64,000 nt of DNA, taken from assembly GCF_000317475.1 (NCBI RefSeq), contig NC_019729.1:7041445-7105444 (forward strand), given 5' to 3'. Under the pieces are notes generated by a model. That model saw nothing but the letters and a program-made list of their open reading frames with translations. It was not told the DNA's origin and ran no database searches. The stretch comes from Oscillatoria nigro-viridis PCC 7112. Lineage in GTDB: Bacteria > Cyanobacteriota > Cyanobacteriia > Cyanobacteriales > Microcoleaceae. The translations under genes were made by a program, and so were the position numbers. Below are positions 8,554 through 15,992 of the stretch, in pieces (position 1 is the first letter of the stretch; every line of letters starts with the position of its first letter).

Positions 8554-9372
8554 ATGCAGAAGATTGAAAAATCATCATTCCCAGCTTCCAGAAGTGTCCC
8601 GAACCAGCCGGACTGGCTAGAATTGGTAGAATACGCCTCTGTTGCCGGTTCAGCGATTGGCACGATTGCAGCAGGATTGTCGGGCCAAATTGTCTACGCT
8701 GCCGCCCCCTTAACCGCAGCACTCTCGCTAAATCTTGCCAATCGCCAGCGTTTCGAGCAACAAATGCAACAAAAGGCAAATTCTGCGATTGCGGACGTAC
8801 AGGCCGCAGTAGAACGTCGCTCGCAGCAAGTTCAGATACTACCTGGAGAACCTGCGGAACTCTACACTGCCGTCTCCGACTTGCAGCAGAAACTAAGCGG
8901 CTTGGAATCCGGGGCCATCGCCGAGGTACAAGCTGCCGTAGCCTCCCTCGAACGCCAAGCCCAGGCGCTGCCGGCCGACTCTCAGGAACTCTACACGCAA
9001 CTGTCCGATTTGCAGCAAAAACTCCGCCTTTTGGAAACTAGCGCCCTCAGAGAGCATGATTGGGAAAATGTCAACGTCAGATTTTTATTGATGGGCGAAA
9101 AGTTAACTGAAGTTAAAACTATTACGGCTCAGTTACAGGAGCGATCGAACGAAGTAGACTTGGATACAATCCAAGGGTCGATCGAGCAATTGCAGGACTT
9201 GCTCGATCGACCCACAATAGACACAGGGATGCTGCAAACCGAGATTCAGCATTTGCAACAGCAAGTTTCCGAGTTGCAGAGGCAAAATCAAGAAATATTC
9301 AAGCCTTATTTGCAGCGTCTGACTCGCGCCGTGAAGAAACTCAGTCAGCAGTCAGCAGTCAGCAGTCAGTAG
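8554..9372 (+). CDS. Membrane-associated coiled-coil protein with internal duplication
   Basis: This is a 272-aa protein of unknown function. A hydrophobic stretch at about residues 30-65 (AGSAIGTIAAGLSG and the following AAAPLTAALSLNLAN) suggests one or two membrane helices near the N-terminus. The rest is Gln/Glu/Leu-rich coiled coil. Two adjacent units of about 42 residues repeat the pattern AIA(D/E)VQAAV...LPxxxxELYTxxSDLQQKL, so the coiled coil grew by duplication. The C-terminus (QQSAVSSQ) is encoded by a CAGTCAG repeat of the intergenic type, meaning the original stop may have been replaced by repeat DNA. Likely a structural or scaffold protein. Confidence 0.7.
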   Translation: MQKIEKSSFPASRSVPNQPDWLELVEYASVAGSAIGTIAAGLSGQIVYAAAPLTAALSLNLANRQRFEQQMQQKANSAIADVQAAVERRSQQVQILPGEPAELYTAVSDLQQKLSGLESGAIAEVQAAVASLERQAQALPADSQELYTQLSDLQQKLRLLETSALREHDWENVNVRFLLMGEKLTEVKTITAQLQERSNEVDLDTIQGSIEQLQDLLDRPTIDTGMLQTEIQHLQQQVSELQRQNQEIFKPYLQRLTRAVKKLSQQSAVSSQ

Positions 9373-9404
9373 TCAGTAGCCAACTGTCATTGTAGCCATA
9401 ACCT

Positions 9405-9450
9405 TGTTCCCAGGCAGAGCCTGGGAATACATACCCGGAGGCTCTGCCTC
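9405..9450. repeat. Dispersed palindrome (GGCAGAGCC / GGCTCTGCC)
   Basis: CCCAGGCAGAGCCTGGG is followed by GAGGCTCTGCCTC. AGGCAGAGCCT pairs with AGGCTCTGCCT. It lies between two converging genes and is followed by ATTACCAATT repeats. Confidence 0.65.
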
Positions 9451-9507
9451 AATTACCAATTCTCAATTACCTTTACCAATTCTCTATTACCCATTACCAA
9501 TTACCAA

Positions 9508-10371
9508 TTACCCGTTACTAAATTTTTGCCAAGCTTGCCAGAAAACATAAATCGATAATACTGCCAAGAACGATCGAAAAGCTAAACTAACAATACGATC
9601 GGGCAATCTCGGCAAAAACCGCGTGCTCACCTGCGCGCCCAACAAACCGCCGCCGCCAAGAATTAACCCCACAACCCACAAAACATTCCCGCGCGCCGCG
9701 TGTCCCGCCGTCGCCGAAATTGCCGTGATGACGATGACGCCCAAGCTGGTTTGAATCGCAGTTTTAATGCTTTCTCCTAACAGCAAAATTTGCAGGGGAA
9801 CCATAATCACGCCGCCGCCTACGCCGAACAAACCCGCTAATAAACCCGCGGCACTGCCGGTAGCAATTTTAGCAAAAGTTGGATGGAATATAATATTTGA
9901 ATTATTGGGTAATTCGTGATTGGTAATTGGTAATTGAGCATTTTCTTCTTGTCCCGCTTGTCCTCCCAGTTCCCCTGGTTCTAGTTCCGCTTTCTGCTTA
10001 GCTGTCAGGTGCTTGCGAACTTCAATCAAATAAATATTCAGCCACAGCAACAGCCCAAAAGTAAGTAACAGCAAGTAAGGCGGAAATATCCCCGCCAAAT
10101 AAGCACCGATTTGTGCTGTGATGACGGCGGGAAATCCGATGCCTGCGACTTGGCTCAAGCTGAGGTAGCCCATGCGCCAATTCTGGATGCTGCCAGAAAT
10201 AGCTGTAATGACGATCGACAAACCGCTAGTAGCAACCGCTTGCACCGGAGCGTAATTGAGAGCCACCAACAAAGGCACGAGCACCGTACCGCCACCGATA
10301 CCCAACAATCCAGCTAGAATTCCGGCAAAAATTCCCGCCGCACCCAACATCAATAATTCACTGATAGTCAT
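9508..10371 (-). CDS. TSUP (TauE/SafE) family membrane transporter
   Basis: This is a 287-aa polytopic membrane protein with two homologous halves. Each begins with a glycine-rich helix of the type GxxAGxLxGxGGGxxxVPLL (residues about 15-38: AGILAGLLGIGGGTVLVPLL; second half: AGLLAGLFGVGGGVIMVPLQ). This is the signature of the TSUP family, which exports or imports sulfite, sulfonates and other organic anions. I see about eight helices. The cytoplasmic loop between the halves contains a repeat-derived segment (AQLPITNHELPNNS), encoded by AATTACCAAT-type repeat DNA. The substrate cannot be told from sequence. Start is at ATG 10371, next to a heptamer repeat array. Confidence 0.85.
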   Translation of the reverse strand: MTISELLMLGAAGIFAGILAGLLGIGGGTVLVPLLVALNYAPVQAVATSGLSIVITAISGSIQNWRMGYLSLSQVAGIGFPAVITAQIGAYLAGIFPPYLLLLTFGLLLWLNIYLIEVRKHLTAKQKAELEPGELGGQAGQEENAQLPITNHELPNNSNIIFHPTFAKIATGSAAGLLAGLFGVGGGVIMVPLQILLLGESIKTAIQTSLGVIVITAISATAGHAARGNVLWVVGLILGGGGLLGAQVSTRFLPRLPDRIVSLAFRSFLAVLSIYVFWQAWQKFSNG

Positions 10372-10460
10372 TAGTCATTAGTCATTAGTCAACAGTTAAC
10401 AGTTAACAGTCCACAGTCAACAGTTAACAGTCCACAGTTAACAGTTAACAGTCCACAGTC
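10367..10460. repeat. Heptamer arrays (GTCATTA, CAGTTAA/CAGTCCA)
   Basis: Copies of GTCATTA are followed by alternating CAGTTAA and CAGTCCA. They fill the whole gap between two minus-strand genes, so the promoter of the TSUP gene must overlap repeat DNA or lie upstream of it. Confidence 0.85.
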
Positions 10461-10465
10461 AAATT

Positions 10466-11308
10466 TTAAGAATCATTAGTTGTGCCGTCCGGCATAATTG
10501 CCCGCCTCAAATCTGCATCGCGGAAGTTAGTTCGATTGAGATTAGCATCAATCAAAACAGCTTCCACCAAAACAGCGCCGCTAAAATTAGACCAGCACAG
10601 CTTTGCCCGGTACAAATTAGCACCGCTCAAATTAGCTCTTGCCAGCGTTGACCAACTCACATTAGCAACTCTCAAATTAGCATTGCTCAGATTAGCTTCG
10701 GTGAGATTAGCTCCAACCATAGTTACTTGGCGCAAGTCTGCACCAGTCAGGTTTGCCCCGCTCACCATCGCCCCGCTAAGAATTGCCTGAGTCAGATTAG
10801 CTCTTTCTAAAAGCGACTCGCTGAGGATGGCATTTGTCAGGTTTACCGCTTTGAGAGTTGACCAACTCAAATTTGCCTTCATCAAATTAATGCGAATCAT
10901 GCTAGCGTCGGTTAAGTTAGCCGCAAACAAATTCGCTTCGGTAAAGTTGGCTTCGGTCAAATTAGCTTCGGTCAAATTAGCCTTGGTCATGTTGACTTCT
11001 CTCGCCATTGAGCCGCGCAGGTTTGCTCCCATCAGGTTAGCCCCGCTGAGATTGGCACGGCTCAAATCGGTACCGATGAGATTTGCTTCGCTGAGGTTGG
11101 CTTCCGTCAAGTCCACCCCTGCCAATTTCACCTCGCGCAAGTTCGCTCCTGTCAGGTTAGCGCCTTTGAGGTTTGCGTCTTGGAAATTCGCTCTGGTAAA
11201 GTTAGCCTCGCTGAGGTTTACCCCTTTTAAGTCGGCCCCCGCGAGGTTAATTTCTCGAAAATTTCTTTCTCCGGCCGCATATTGCCTCAGAATTCGATCG
11301 GCCTCCAT
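10466..11308 (-). CDS. Pentapeptide-repeat protein
   Basis: The protein is about 280 aa if started at the internal Met of MEADRILRQYAAGERNF, which matches the usual N-terminus of cyanobacterial pentapeptide proteins (I-L-x-x-Y-A-A-G-E-R-x-F). The frame is open upstream to 11434, but that extension (MPPKQCKDFTDTT) looks non-coding. From about residue 20 to the end the sequence is almost uninterrupted A(N/D)LxxA repeats, roughly 50 units, which fold as a right-handed square beta-helix. No membrane segment or catalytic domain is attached, so it is probably a cytosolic binding protein. The repeats create a long shadow frame on the opposite strand. Confidence 0.88.
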   Translation of the reverse strand: MEADRILRQYAAGERNFREINLAGADLKGVNLSEANFTRANFQDANLKGANLTGANLREVKLAGVDLTEANLSEANLIGTDLSRANLSGANLMGANLRGSMAREVNMTKANLTEANLTEANFTEANLFAANLTDASMIRINLMKANLSWSTLKAVNLTNAILSESLLERANLTQAILSGAMVSGANLTGADLRQVTMVGANLTEANLSNANLRVANVSWSTLARANLSGANLYRAKLCWSNFSGAVLVEAVLIDANLNRTNFRDADLRRAIMPDGTTNDS

Positions 11309-11582
11309 GTCATTCGCCTCGCAATTTTTTTTAAACGTTAGAGTGATGGGTGTTACCACATCATCCCAGATAACTAGGGTATTCACTCTGCACGCTGTAG
11401 TATCTGTAAAATCTTTGCACTGCTTTGGTGGCACTGCTGTGCCACTCCCTCCGAAAAGGCCTGACCAAAAAAATGGGATACAAACCTCCCCCTTCTAGGG
11501 GGACTTTCGGTTCGGAATCTCTCAAGCAAGGTTTTTGAATAAACAGCACCGCATTTATTCAGGTTGGCTCTACAATGATTGT

Positions 11583-12773
11583 ATGTTAAATCTAACCTAC
11601 GAGTACAAGCTCATTCCTACCGATACGCAACGCCAAACTTTCGACCAGTGGCTCAATATTTGCCGCAAGGTCTACAACTTTGGATTGCGAGAACGAAAAG
11701 ATTGGGTTAATTCTCGTAAGTGTGATATCAACTCGTGCAGCATCAAGCAGGAATACATTATCCCGGATGATGCACCGCGTCCAACCTTTGCGGGCCAATG
11801 CAAATCATTAGCATCCGCAAAGAAGTTAATTCCTGAGTTGAAATTGCCTCACACCCATGTCTTGCAGCAGGCGTTGCGCCAACTAGAGGCAGCGTTTGTG
11901 GCGATGTGGGAACGAGGACACAGTTTTCCTAGATTCAAAAAACGGATGCGCTCATTTGTGTTCCCTCAATTGAATCTAGAATCCGTTAAACGATTTGATG
12001 GTGCCGATTGGGTCAACCTGCCCAAGATAGGGCTGGTAAAAATGCACCTGTCGCGTCCAATCCCTCAAGGGTTTGATGTCAAGCAAATTCGCGTGATTAA
12101 AAGGGCATCTGGCTACTATGCCATGCTCACTTTGCAATGTGATGTCGCCGTACCTCAAGCCTCACCTTCAGGGCATGGATTAGGGATTGATTTAGGGTTA
12201 GGACATTTTTTGGCAACTTCTGATGGTGAATTGATTGATAGACCTCGATTTTTTGTGGATGGACAACGCAAGCTGAAATTGCTGCAACGTCAACTCAATC
12301 GCAAGAAAAAAGGCTCTAGAAAGTTTCGTCAAATTCATCACCGAATAGCCTTGCACCACGAATACATCTCGAACAGTCGCTCATATTTTCATTTTAAGAC
12401 CGCTCATCATTTATGCAACGCAGCCCAAACAGTATTTGCTTCTGATTTGAACCTCAAAGCAATGTCAGCCGGAATGGTTGGCAAACACACGCTTGATGCA
12501 GGGTTTGGTCAGTTCTTGAATATCTTGAGCCATGTTTGCTTTAAGCGAGGTGCGTACTTTGCGTCTGTAAACCCAAACGGAACAAGTCAAACTTGTCCCA
12601 GATGTCAAACTCATACAGGCAAAAAAGAACTATCCGAACGGGTGCATAAATGTCAAACCTGTGGCTATGAAACAAATCGAGATGTGGCAGCCGCGCAAGT
12701 GGTGTTGCAGCGCGGATATACAGCGGTTGGGCAAATCGCAGTGAATTTTGGGGAGGGCAAGCTACGTGAGTAG
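11583..12773 (+). CDS. tnpB: TnpB, RNA-guided nuclease family of IS200/IS605
   Basis: This is a 396-aa protein when started at ATG 11583 (MLNLTYEYKLIP); the frame is open upstream to 11535. The N-terminal OrfB helix-turn-helix region is followed by a RuvC-like domain with GIDLGLGHF (first Asp) and TNRDVAAAQ (last Asp), and a zinc ribbon CPRC...CQTC. At the middle catalytic position TnpB proteins normally have Glu-Asp-Leu-Asn; here the sequence is Ser287-Asp288-Leu-Asn. The catalytic Glu therefore appears to be replaced, although the adjacent Asp might compensate. The C-terminus (NFGEGKLRE) seems shorter than in relatives. The guide RNA would be expected to overlap the 3' end of the gene and the right-end hairpin. 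Confidence 0.88.
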   Translation: MLNLTYEYKLIPTDTQRQTFDQWLNICRKVYNFGLRERKDWVNSRKCDINSCSIKQEYIIPDDAPRPTFAGQCKSLASAKKLIPELKLPHTHVLQQALRQLEAAFVAMWERGHSFPRFKKRMRSFVFPQLNLESVKRFDGADWVNLPKIGLVKMHLSRPIPQGFDVKQIRVIKRASGYYAMLTLQCDVAVPQASPSGHGLGIDLGLGHFLATSDGELIDRPRFFVDGQRKLKLLQRQLNRKKKGSRKFRQIHHRIALHHEYISNSRSYFHFKTAHHLCNAAQTVFASDLNLKAMSAGMVGKHTLDAGFGQFLNILSHVCFKRGAYFASVNPNGTSQTCPRCQTHTGKKELSERVHKCQTCGYETNRDVAAAQVVLQRGYTAVGQIAVNFGEGKLRE

Positions 12774-12791
12774 TCCCAATGAACCAAGAAT

Positions 12792-12812
12792 CCTCGTGCC
12801 TTCGGGCCGAGG
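12792..12812 (+). ncRNA. Right-end hairpin of the tnpB element, probable part of the guide RNA
   Basis: CCTCG(T)GCC and GGCCGAGG form an 8-bp stem with one bulged T and a C(UUCG)G tetraloop, 18 nt after the tnpB stop. This is the right-end palindrome typical of IS605 elements, and in known cases the 3' end of the guide RNA lies here. Confidence 0.55.
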
Positions 12813-12899
12813 AGCTGTCAAAAATATCAACGCTTCTGAGAAAATCAAAAATAGCGTAAAACTCTCGGCACTCGGCCGTCAGCCGCCAGCAGCAAAGAC

Positions 12900-13028
12900 A
12901 GGACTAAGGCAAGCGTGTCACCCTTAGTAAGGTACTCTACTATCCGAAACCCTTGATAATCCGTTCATAATCGAATTAGTAGAGCACCCTACAACTTGAG
13001 GGTTCCCATGCCCGTGGCCCTTAGTCCT
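12900..13028. other. Nested inverted-repeat element upstream of ilvD
   Basis: The outer arms AGGACTAAGG (12900-12909) and CCTTAGTCCT (13019-13028) are exact inverted copies. An inner imperfect stem pairs GGTACTCTACT (12931-12941) with AGTAGAGCACC (12978-12988). It ends 65 nt before ilvD, so it is either a small mobile repeat or a folded leader in the ilvD transcript. Confidence 0.5.
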
Positions 13029-13093
13029 CAAAGCAAAACAGCGACAGACAACAGACAACTGAACAAGAGACAACAGAGAAAGGAAATTTTAAA

Positions 13094-14779
13094 ATGCCTG
13101 AAAATTTGAGAAGCCAAGCTGTGACTGGAGGCGTGCAGCGCGCGCCCAACCGGGCAATGCTGCGGGCAGTCGGTTTTGGTGACGGTGATTTCACCAAGCC
13201 GATTGTGGGGATTGCCAACGGGTACAGCACGATTACCCCCTGCAATATGGGATTGAATGAACTCGCACTGCGGGCTATTGCGGGTGCAAGGGAAGCTGGG
13301 GCGATGCCGCAGATGTTCGGTACGATTACTATCAGCGACGGGATCTCGATGGGAACTGAAGGGATGAAATATTCTCTGGTGTCGAGAGATGTGATTGCTG
13401 ATTCGATAGAAACTGTTTGCAACGGCCAAAGTATGGACGGGTTGCTGGCTGTCGGCGGTTGCGATAAAAATATGCCGGGGGCGATGATTGCGATCGCCCG
13501 CATGAACATTCCTGCTATTTTTGTTTACGGCGGCACGATCAAACCAGGACACCACAACGGACGGGATTTAACCGTTGTCAGCGCTTTTGAAGCAGTCGGT
13601 CAATTCAGCGCGGGCAAAATTGACGAAACAGAACTCAATGCAGTGGAACAAAAAGCTTGTCCGGGTGCGGGTTCTTGCGGCGGAATGTACACAGCAAATA
13701 CCATGTCCAGCGCCTTTGAAGTGATGGGCATGAGTTTGCCTTATTCTTCGACAATGGCTGCTGAGGATGCCGAAAAAGCTGACAGCGCTGCCGAATCTGC
13801 AAAAGTTGTCGTGGAAGCTGTCCGCAAACAGTTGTTACCGAGCCAAATTTTGACACGAGCGGCTTTTGAAAATGCGATCGCGGTCATCATGGCAATCGGC
13901 GGTTCCACCAACGCTGTGCTGCATTTATTGGCCATTTCCAATGCGATCGGAGTTGAACTGTCCCTCGACGATTTTGAAACTATTCGAGCAAAAGTACCGG
14001 TGCTGTGCGACCTCAAACCCAGCGGCAAATACGTAGCAACCGATTTGCACAAAGCCGGCGGCATTCCTCAAGTAATGAAAATGCTGCTAGAACACGGTTT
14101 GCTGCACGGCGACGCCCTGACAATTACCGGTCAAACTGTTGCCCAAGTGTTGGCAGATATTCCAGCCGAACCCCGCACCGACCAAGATGTCATCCGCCCT
14201 TGGAACAACCCGCTTTACGCCCAAGGACATTTAGCAATTCTCAGGGGAAATCTGGCAACAGAAGGAGCAGTTGCTAAAATTACTGGCGTTAAAAAACCGC
14301 AAATTACCGGCCCGGCGCGCGTATTTGAATCTGAAGAAAATTGTTTGGATGCAATTTTAGCCGGCAAAATTAAAGCCGGAGATGTGATTATCATCCGCTA
14401 CGAAGGGCCCAAAGGCGGGCCGGGAATGCGCGAAATGTTAGCACCAACTTCGGCAATTATTGGCGCTGGTTTGGGCGATTCTGTAGGGTTAATTACTGAC
14501 GGTCGCTTCTCTGGCGGAACTTACGGAATGGTGGTCGGTCACGTTGCACCCGAGGCGCAAGTTGGCGGGACAATTGCTCTGGTAAAAGAGGGCGATTCAA
14601 TTACAATTGATGCTAACAATCGCTTGTTGCAGCTCAATATTTCTGATGCAGAATTGGAGCAGCGGCGCGCTCTTTGGCAGCCTCCTAAACCTCGCTATAC
14701 TAAGGGCGTTTTGGCTAAATATGCGAAGTTGGTTTCTTCTAGCAGTGTTGGTGCTGTGACTGATTTGGGTTTGGGTTAA
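13094..14779 (+). CDS. ilvD: Dihydroxy-acid dehydratase
   Basis: This is a 561-aa enzyme that removes water from 2,3-dihydroxy-isovalerate and 2,3-dihydroxy-3-methylvalerate in valine and isoleucine synthesis. It belongs to the IlvD/Edd family. Iron-sulfur ligand motifs are visible: GGCDKNMPG at about residue 120 and CPGAGSCGGMYTANTM at about 188-203, with RYEGPKGGPGMREM further on. The length is normal for the family. A good ribosome binding site (AGAAAGGA) lies about 10 nt before the ATG. It is monocistronic here: an IS element lies upstream and the next gene is on the opposite strand. The nested inverted repeat upstream might form a leader structure. Very sure. Confidence 0.97.
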   Translation: MPENLRSQAVTGGVQRAPNRAMLRAVGFGDGDFTKPIVGIANGYSTITPCNMGLNELALRAIAGAREAGAMPQMFGTITISDGISMGTEGMKYSLVSRDVIADSIETVCNGQSMDGLLAVGGCDKNMPGAMIAIARMNIPAIFVYGGTIKPGHHNGRDLTVVSAFEAVGQFSAGKIDETELNAVEQKACPGAGSCGGMYTANTMSSAFEVMGMSLPYSSTMAAEDAEKADSAAESAKVVVEAVRKQLLPSQILTRAAFENAIAVIMAIGGSTNAVLHLLAISNAIGVELSLDDFETIRAKVPVLCDLKPSGKYVATDLHKAGGIPQVMKMLLEHGLLHGDALTITGQTVAQVLADIPAEPRTDQDVIRPWNNPLYAQGHLAILRGNLATEGAVAKITGVKKPQITGPARVFESEENCLDAILAGKIKAGDVIIIRYEGPKGGPGMREMLAPTSAIIGAGLGDSVGLITDGRFSGGTYGMVVGHVAPEAQVGGTIALVKEGDSITIDANNRLLQLNISDAELEQRRALWQPPKPRYTKGVLAKYAKLVSSSSVGAVTDLGLG

Positions 14780-14794
14780 AGTAGGAGTTTTTGC

Positions 14795-14882
14795 AACCGC
14801 AGATGAAGGCAGATTAACGCAGATTAACGCAGATAAAATCCTATCGGCGTTCATCTGTGTCCATCCGCTGATATCTGCGGTT
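14795..14882. repeat. Palindromic repeat between converging genes
   Basis: AACCGCAGAT (14795-14804) and ATCTGCGGTT (14873-14882) are exact inverted copies around GCAGATTAAC direct repeats. It could serve as a terminator region for ilvD but has no T-run. Confidence 0.65.
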
Positions 14883-14896
14883 ACAAAATCCCCCAA

Positions 14897-15427
14897 TTAA
14901 CTGCGCTGATTCAAAAAGCGGCCTGCCATCGACATGGCGTCAGTAATATCTACGTCGCCGTCTCCATCTGCATCTAAAAACGTATTCAAAACGGGATTGC
15001 TGCCTTGGGCTGGGTTTTGGGCGTTGCTGCCGGTTTGTAGCAAATTCAGGACTAGCGGCACCAAAACAGGTATCATTGCTTGCACTGTCGCGTTATTCAA
15101 ACCGGTTCTTTGGGCGATATCGGCCACTATCTGCGTGAGTTGGCCTGCTCCGAACAAACTTTGTACTGCTTGGGGATTGGGATTTGTGCCGCTAAATTGG
15201 TTGACAACTTCTTGAGCTTGTGCGTCTCCCGACTGCGATCGCACGTCTTGCAATGCCGATCGCACGTATCCGCCCAAAACCGACATCGCCAACTGAGTCG
15301 TACCCGCATCGACGCCCTGGTTGCTGCTCAACTGCTCTACCGCACCGAGAATGTTGCCCAACTGATTGGGGTTTGCTTGTTGGTTGGGATTGTCGATCGC
15401 GCTCAAAATTTGGTCAAATAGTCCCAT
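14897..15427 (-). CDS. DUF937 protein with C-terminal Asp-rich calcium-type loop
   Basis: This is a 176-aa protein. Residues 1 to about 135 (MGLFDQILSAIDNPNQQAN, repeated LGGYVRSAL and VVNQF-type helices) fit the DUF937 helical family, whose function is unknown. The C-terminus has DADGDGDVDITDAMSMAGRF, a calcium-loop motif as in dockerin or EF-hand repeats, but only one copy. It has no clear signal peptide. A single loop of this kind may bind Ca2+ or mediate pairing with another protein. Start at the first Met; the upstream region holds heptamer repeats. The gene converges with ilvD. Confidence 0.72.
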   Translation of the reverse strand: MGLFDQILSAIDNPNQQANPNQLGNILGAVEQLSSNQGVDAGTTQLAMSVLGGYVRSALQDVRSQSGDAQAQEVVNQFSGTNPNPQAVQSLFGAGQLTQIVADIAQRTGLNNATVQAMIPVLVPLVLNLLQTGSNAQNPAQGSNPVLNTFLDADGDGDVDITDAMSMAGRFLNQRS

Positions 15428-15554
15428 AATTTTCGCTCCGTACAGTTGTTTCTCAACTTTAAATTATAGCAAATCCTGTTTTTCAAGATTACGAAAAATA
15501 GTTTTGATTTGGGTGCGATCGCTCATGGAGTGGGGGAGCGACAGCCAGTCAATC

Positions 15555-15610
15555 GATTTTAGATTTTAGATTTTAGATTTTAGATTTTAGATTTTAGATT
15601 TTAGATTTTA
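15555..15610. repeat. Heptamer array (GATTTTA)x8
   Basis: Eight perfect tandem copies of GATTTTA are followed by GAATTGAAGCATTGACCCC, the same motif that follows the array at 8173-8200. Confidence 0.95.
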
Positions 15611-15633
15611 GAATTGAAGCATTGACCCCACGA

Positions 15634-15718
15634 ATAAATTCGGGGGCTTGTTTATCTATCGGATAAATATTTTTTATTTCGGGACGGATGAATCCGGGGG
15701 CTTGTATCCTGGATGCTT
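15634..15718. repeat. Dispersed repeat, copy 2
   Basis: Colinear blocks with 8361-8440: ATAAATTCGGGG, TTTTTTATTTC, GGACGGATGAAT, ATCCTGGATGCTT. Confidence 0.7.
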
Positions 15719-15743
15719 GATTGTCAGCAACCAATCTAATACA

Positions 15744-15778
15744 ATTTTAGATTTTAGATTTTAGATTTTAGATTTTAG
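15744..15778. repeat. Heptamer array (ATTTTAG)x5
   Basis: Five perfect copies in the same orientation as the 15555-15610 array. Confidence 0.93.
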
Positions 15779-15992
15779 ATGGGGAATGAATTCTGACATC
15801 AGAGTGGGGAGTTTGCTTGCCGCTGCATTCTTTTTGGAGATAGGGATAAAAACTGATGATTGTTAAGGAATGAGAATTAAATAACTTACAATTTTAATGG
15901 TACTTGTGGGATGGGCGTCCCGCCCGTCCAGAAAGGGCGGGCTATAAGAGCCAACCCTACTTTCAAGAGTGTAAATTATTTAATTCGCGATC

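Larger units (their letters stand above)
11536..12820 (+). mobile_element. IS200/IS605-type element with solitary tnpB
   Basis: The tnpB gene is flanked by subterminal palindromes: TGAATAAA...TTTATTCA at 11536-11561 on the left and CCTCGTGCC-TTCG-GGCCGAGG at 12792-12812 on the right. No tnpA (Y1 transposase) is present. The exact ends are uncertain, because this class makes no target duplication. Confidence 0.65.
15428..15992. other. Repeat-rich intergenic region
   Basis: It contains two heptamer arrays (15555-15610 and 15744-15778), a copy of the dispersed repeat (15634-15718) and a GGGCGTCCCGCCCGTCC palindrome near 15911-15945. I see no gene. Confidence 0.7.

Noticed and set aside
10827..11498. 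Long plus-strand ORF (223 codons) opposite the pentapeptide gene
   Set aside because: Its repetitive Ala/Lys/Leu pattern is the mirror of the pentapeptide codons; the minus strand explains it fully.
15555..15778. Possible CRISPR array
   Set aside because: The repeats are contiguous heptamers without spacers, and no cas gene is present.
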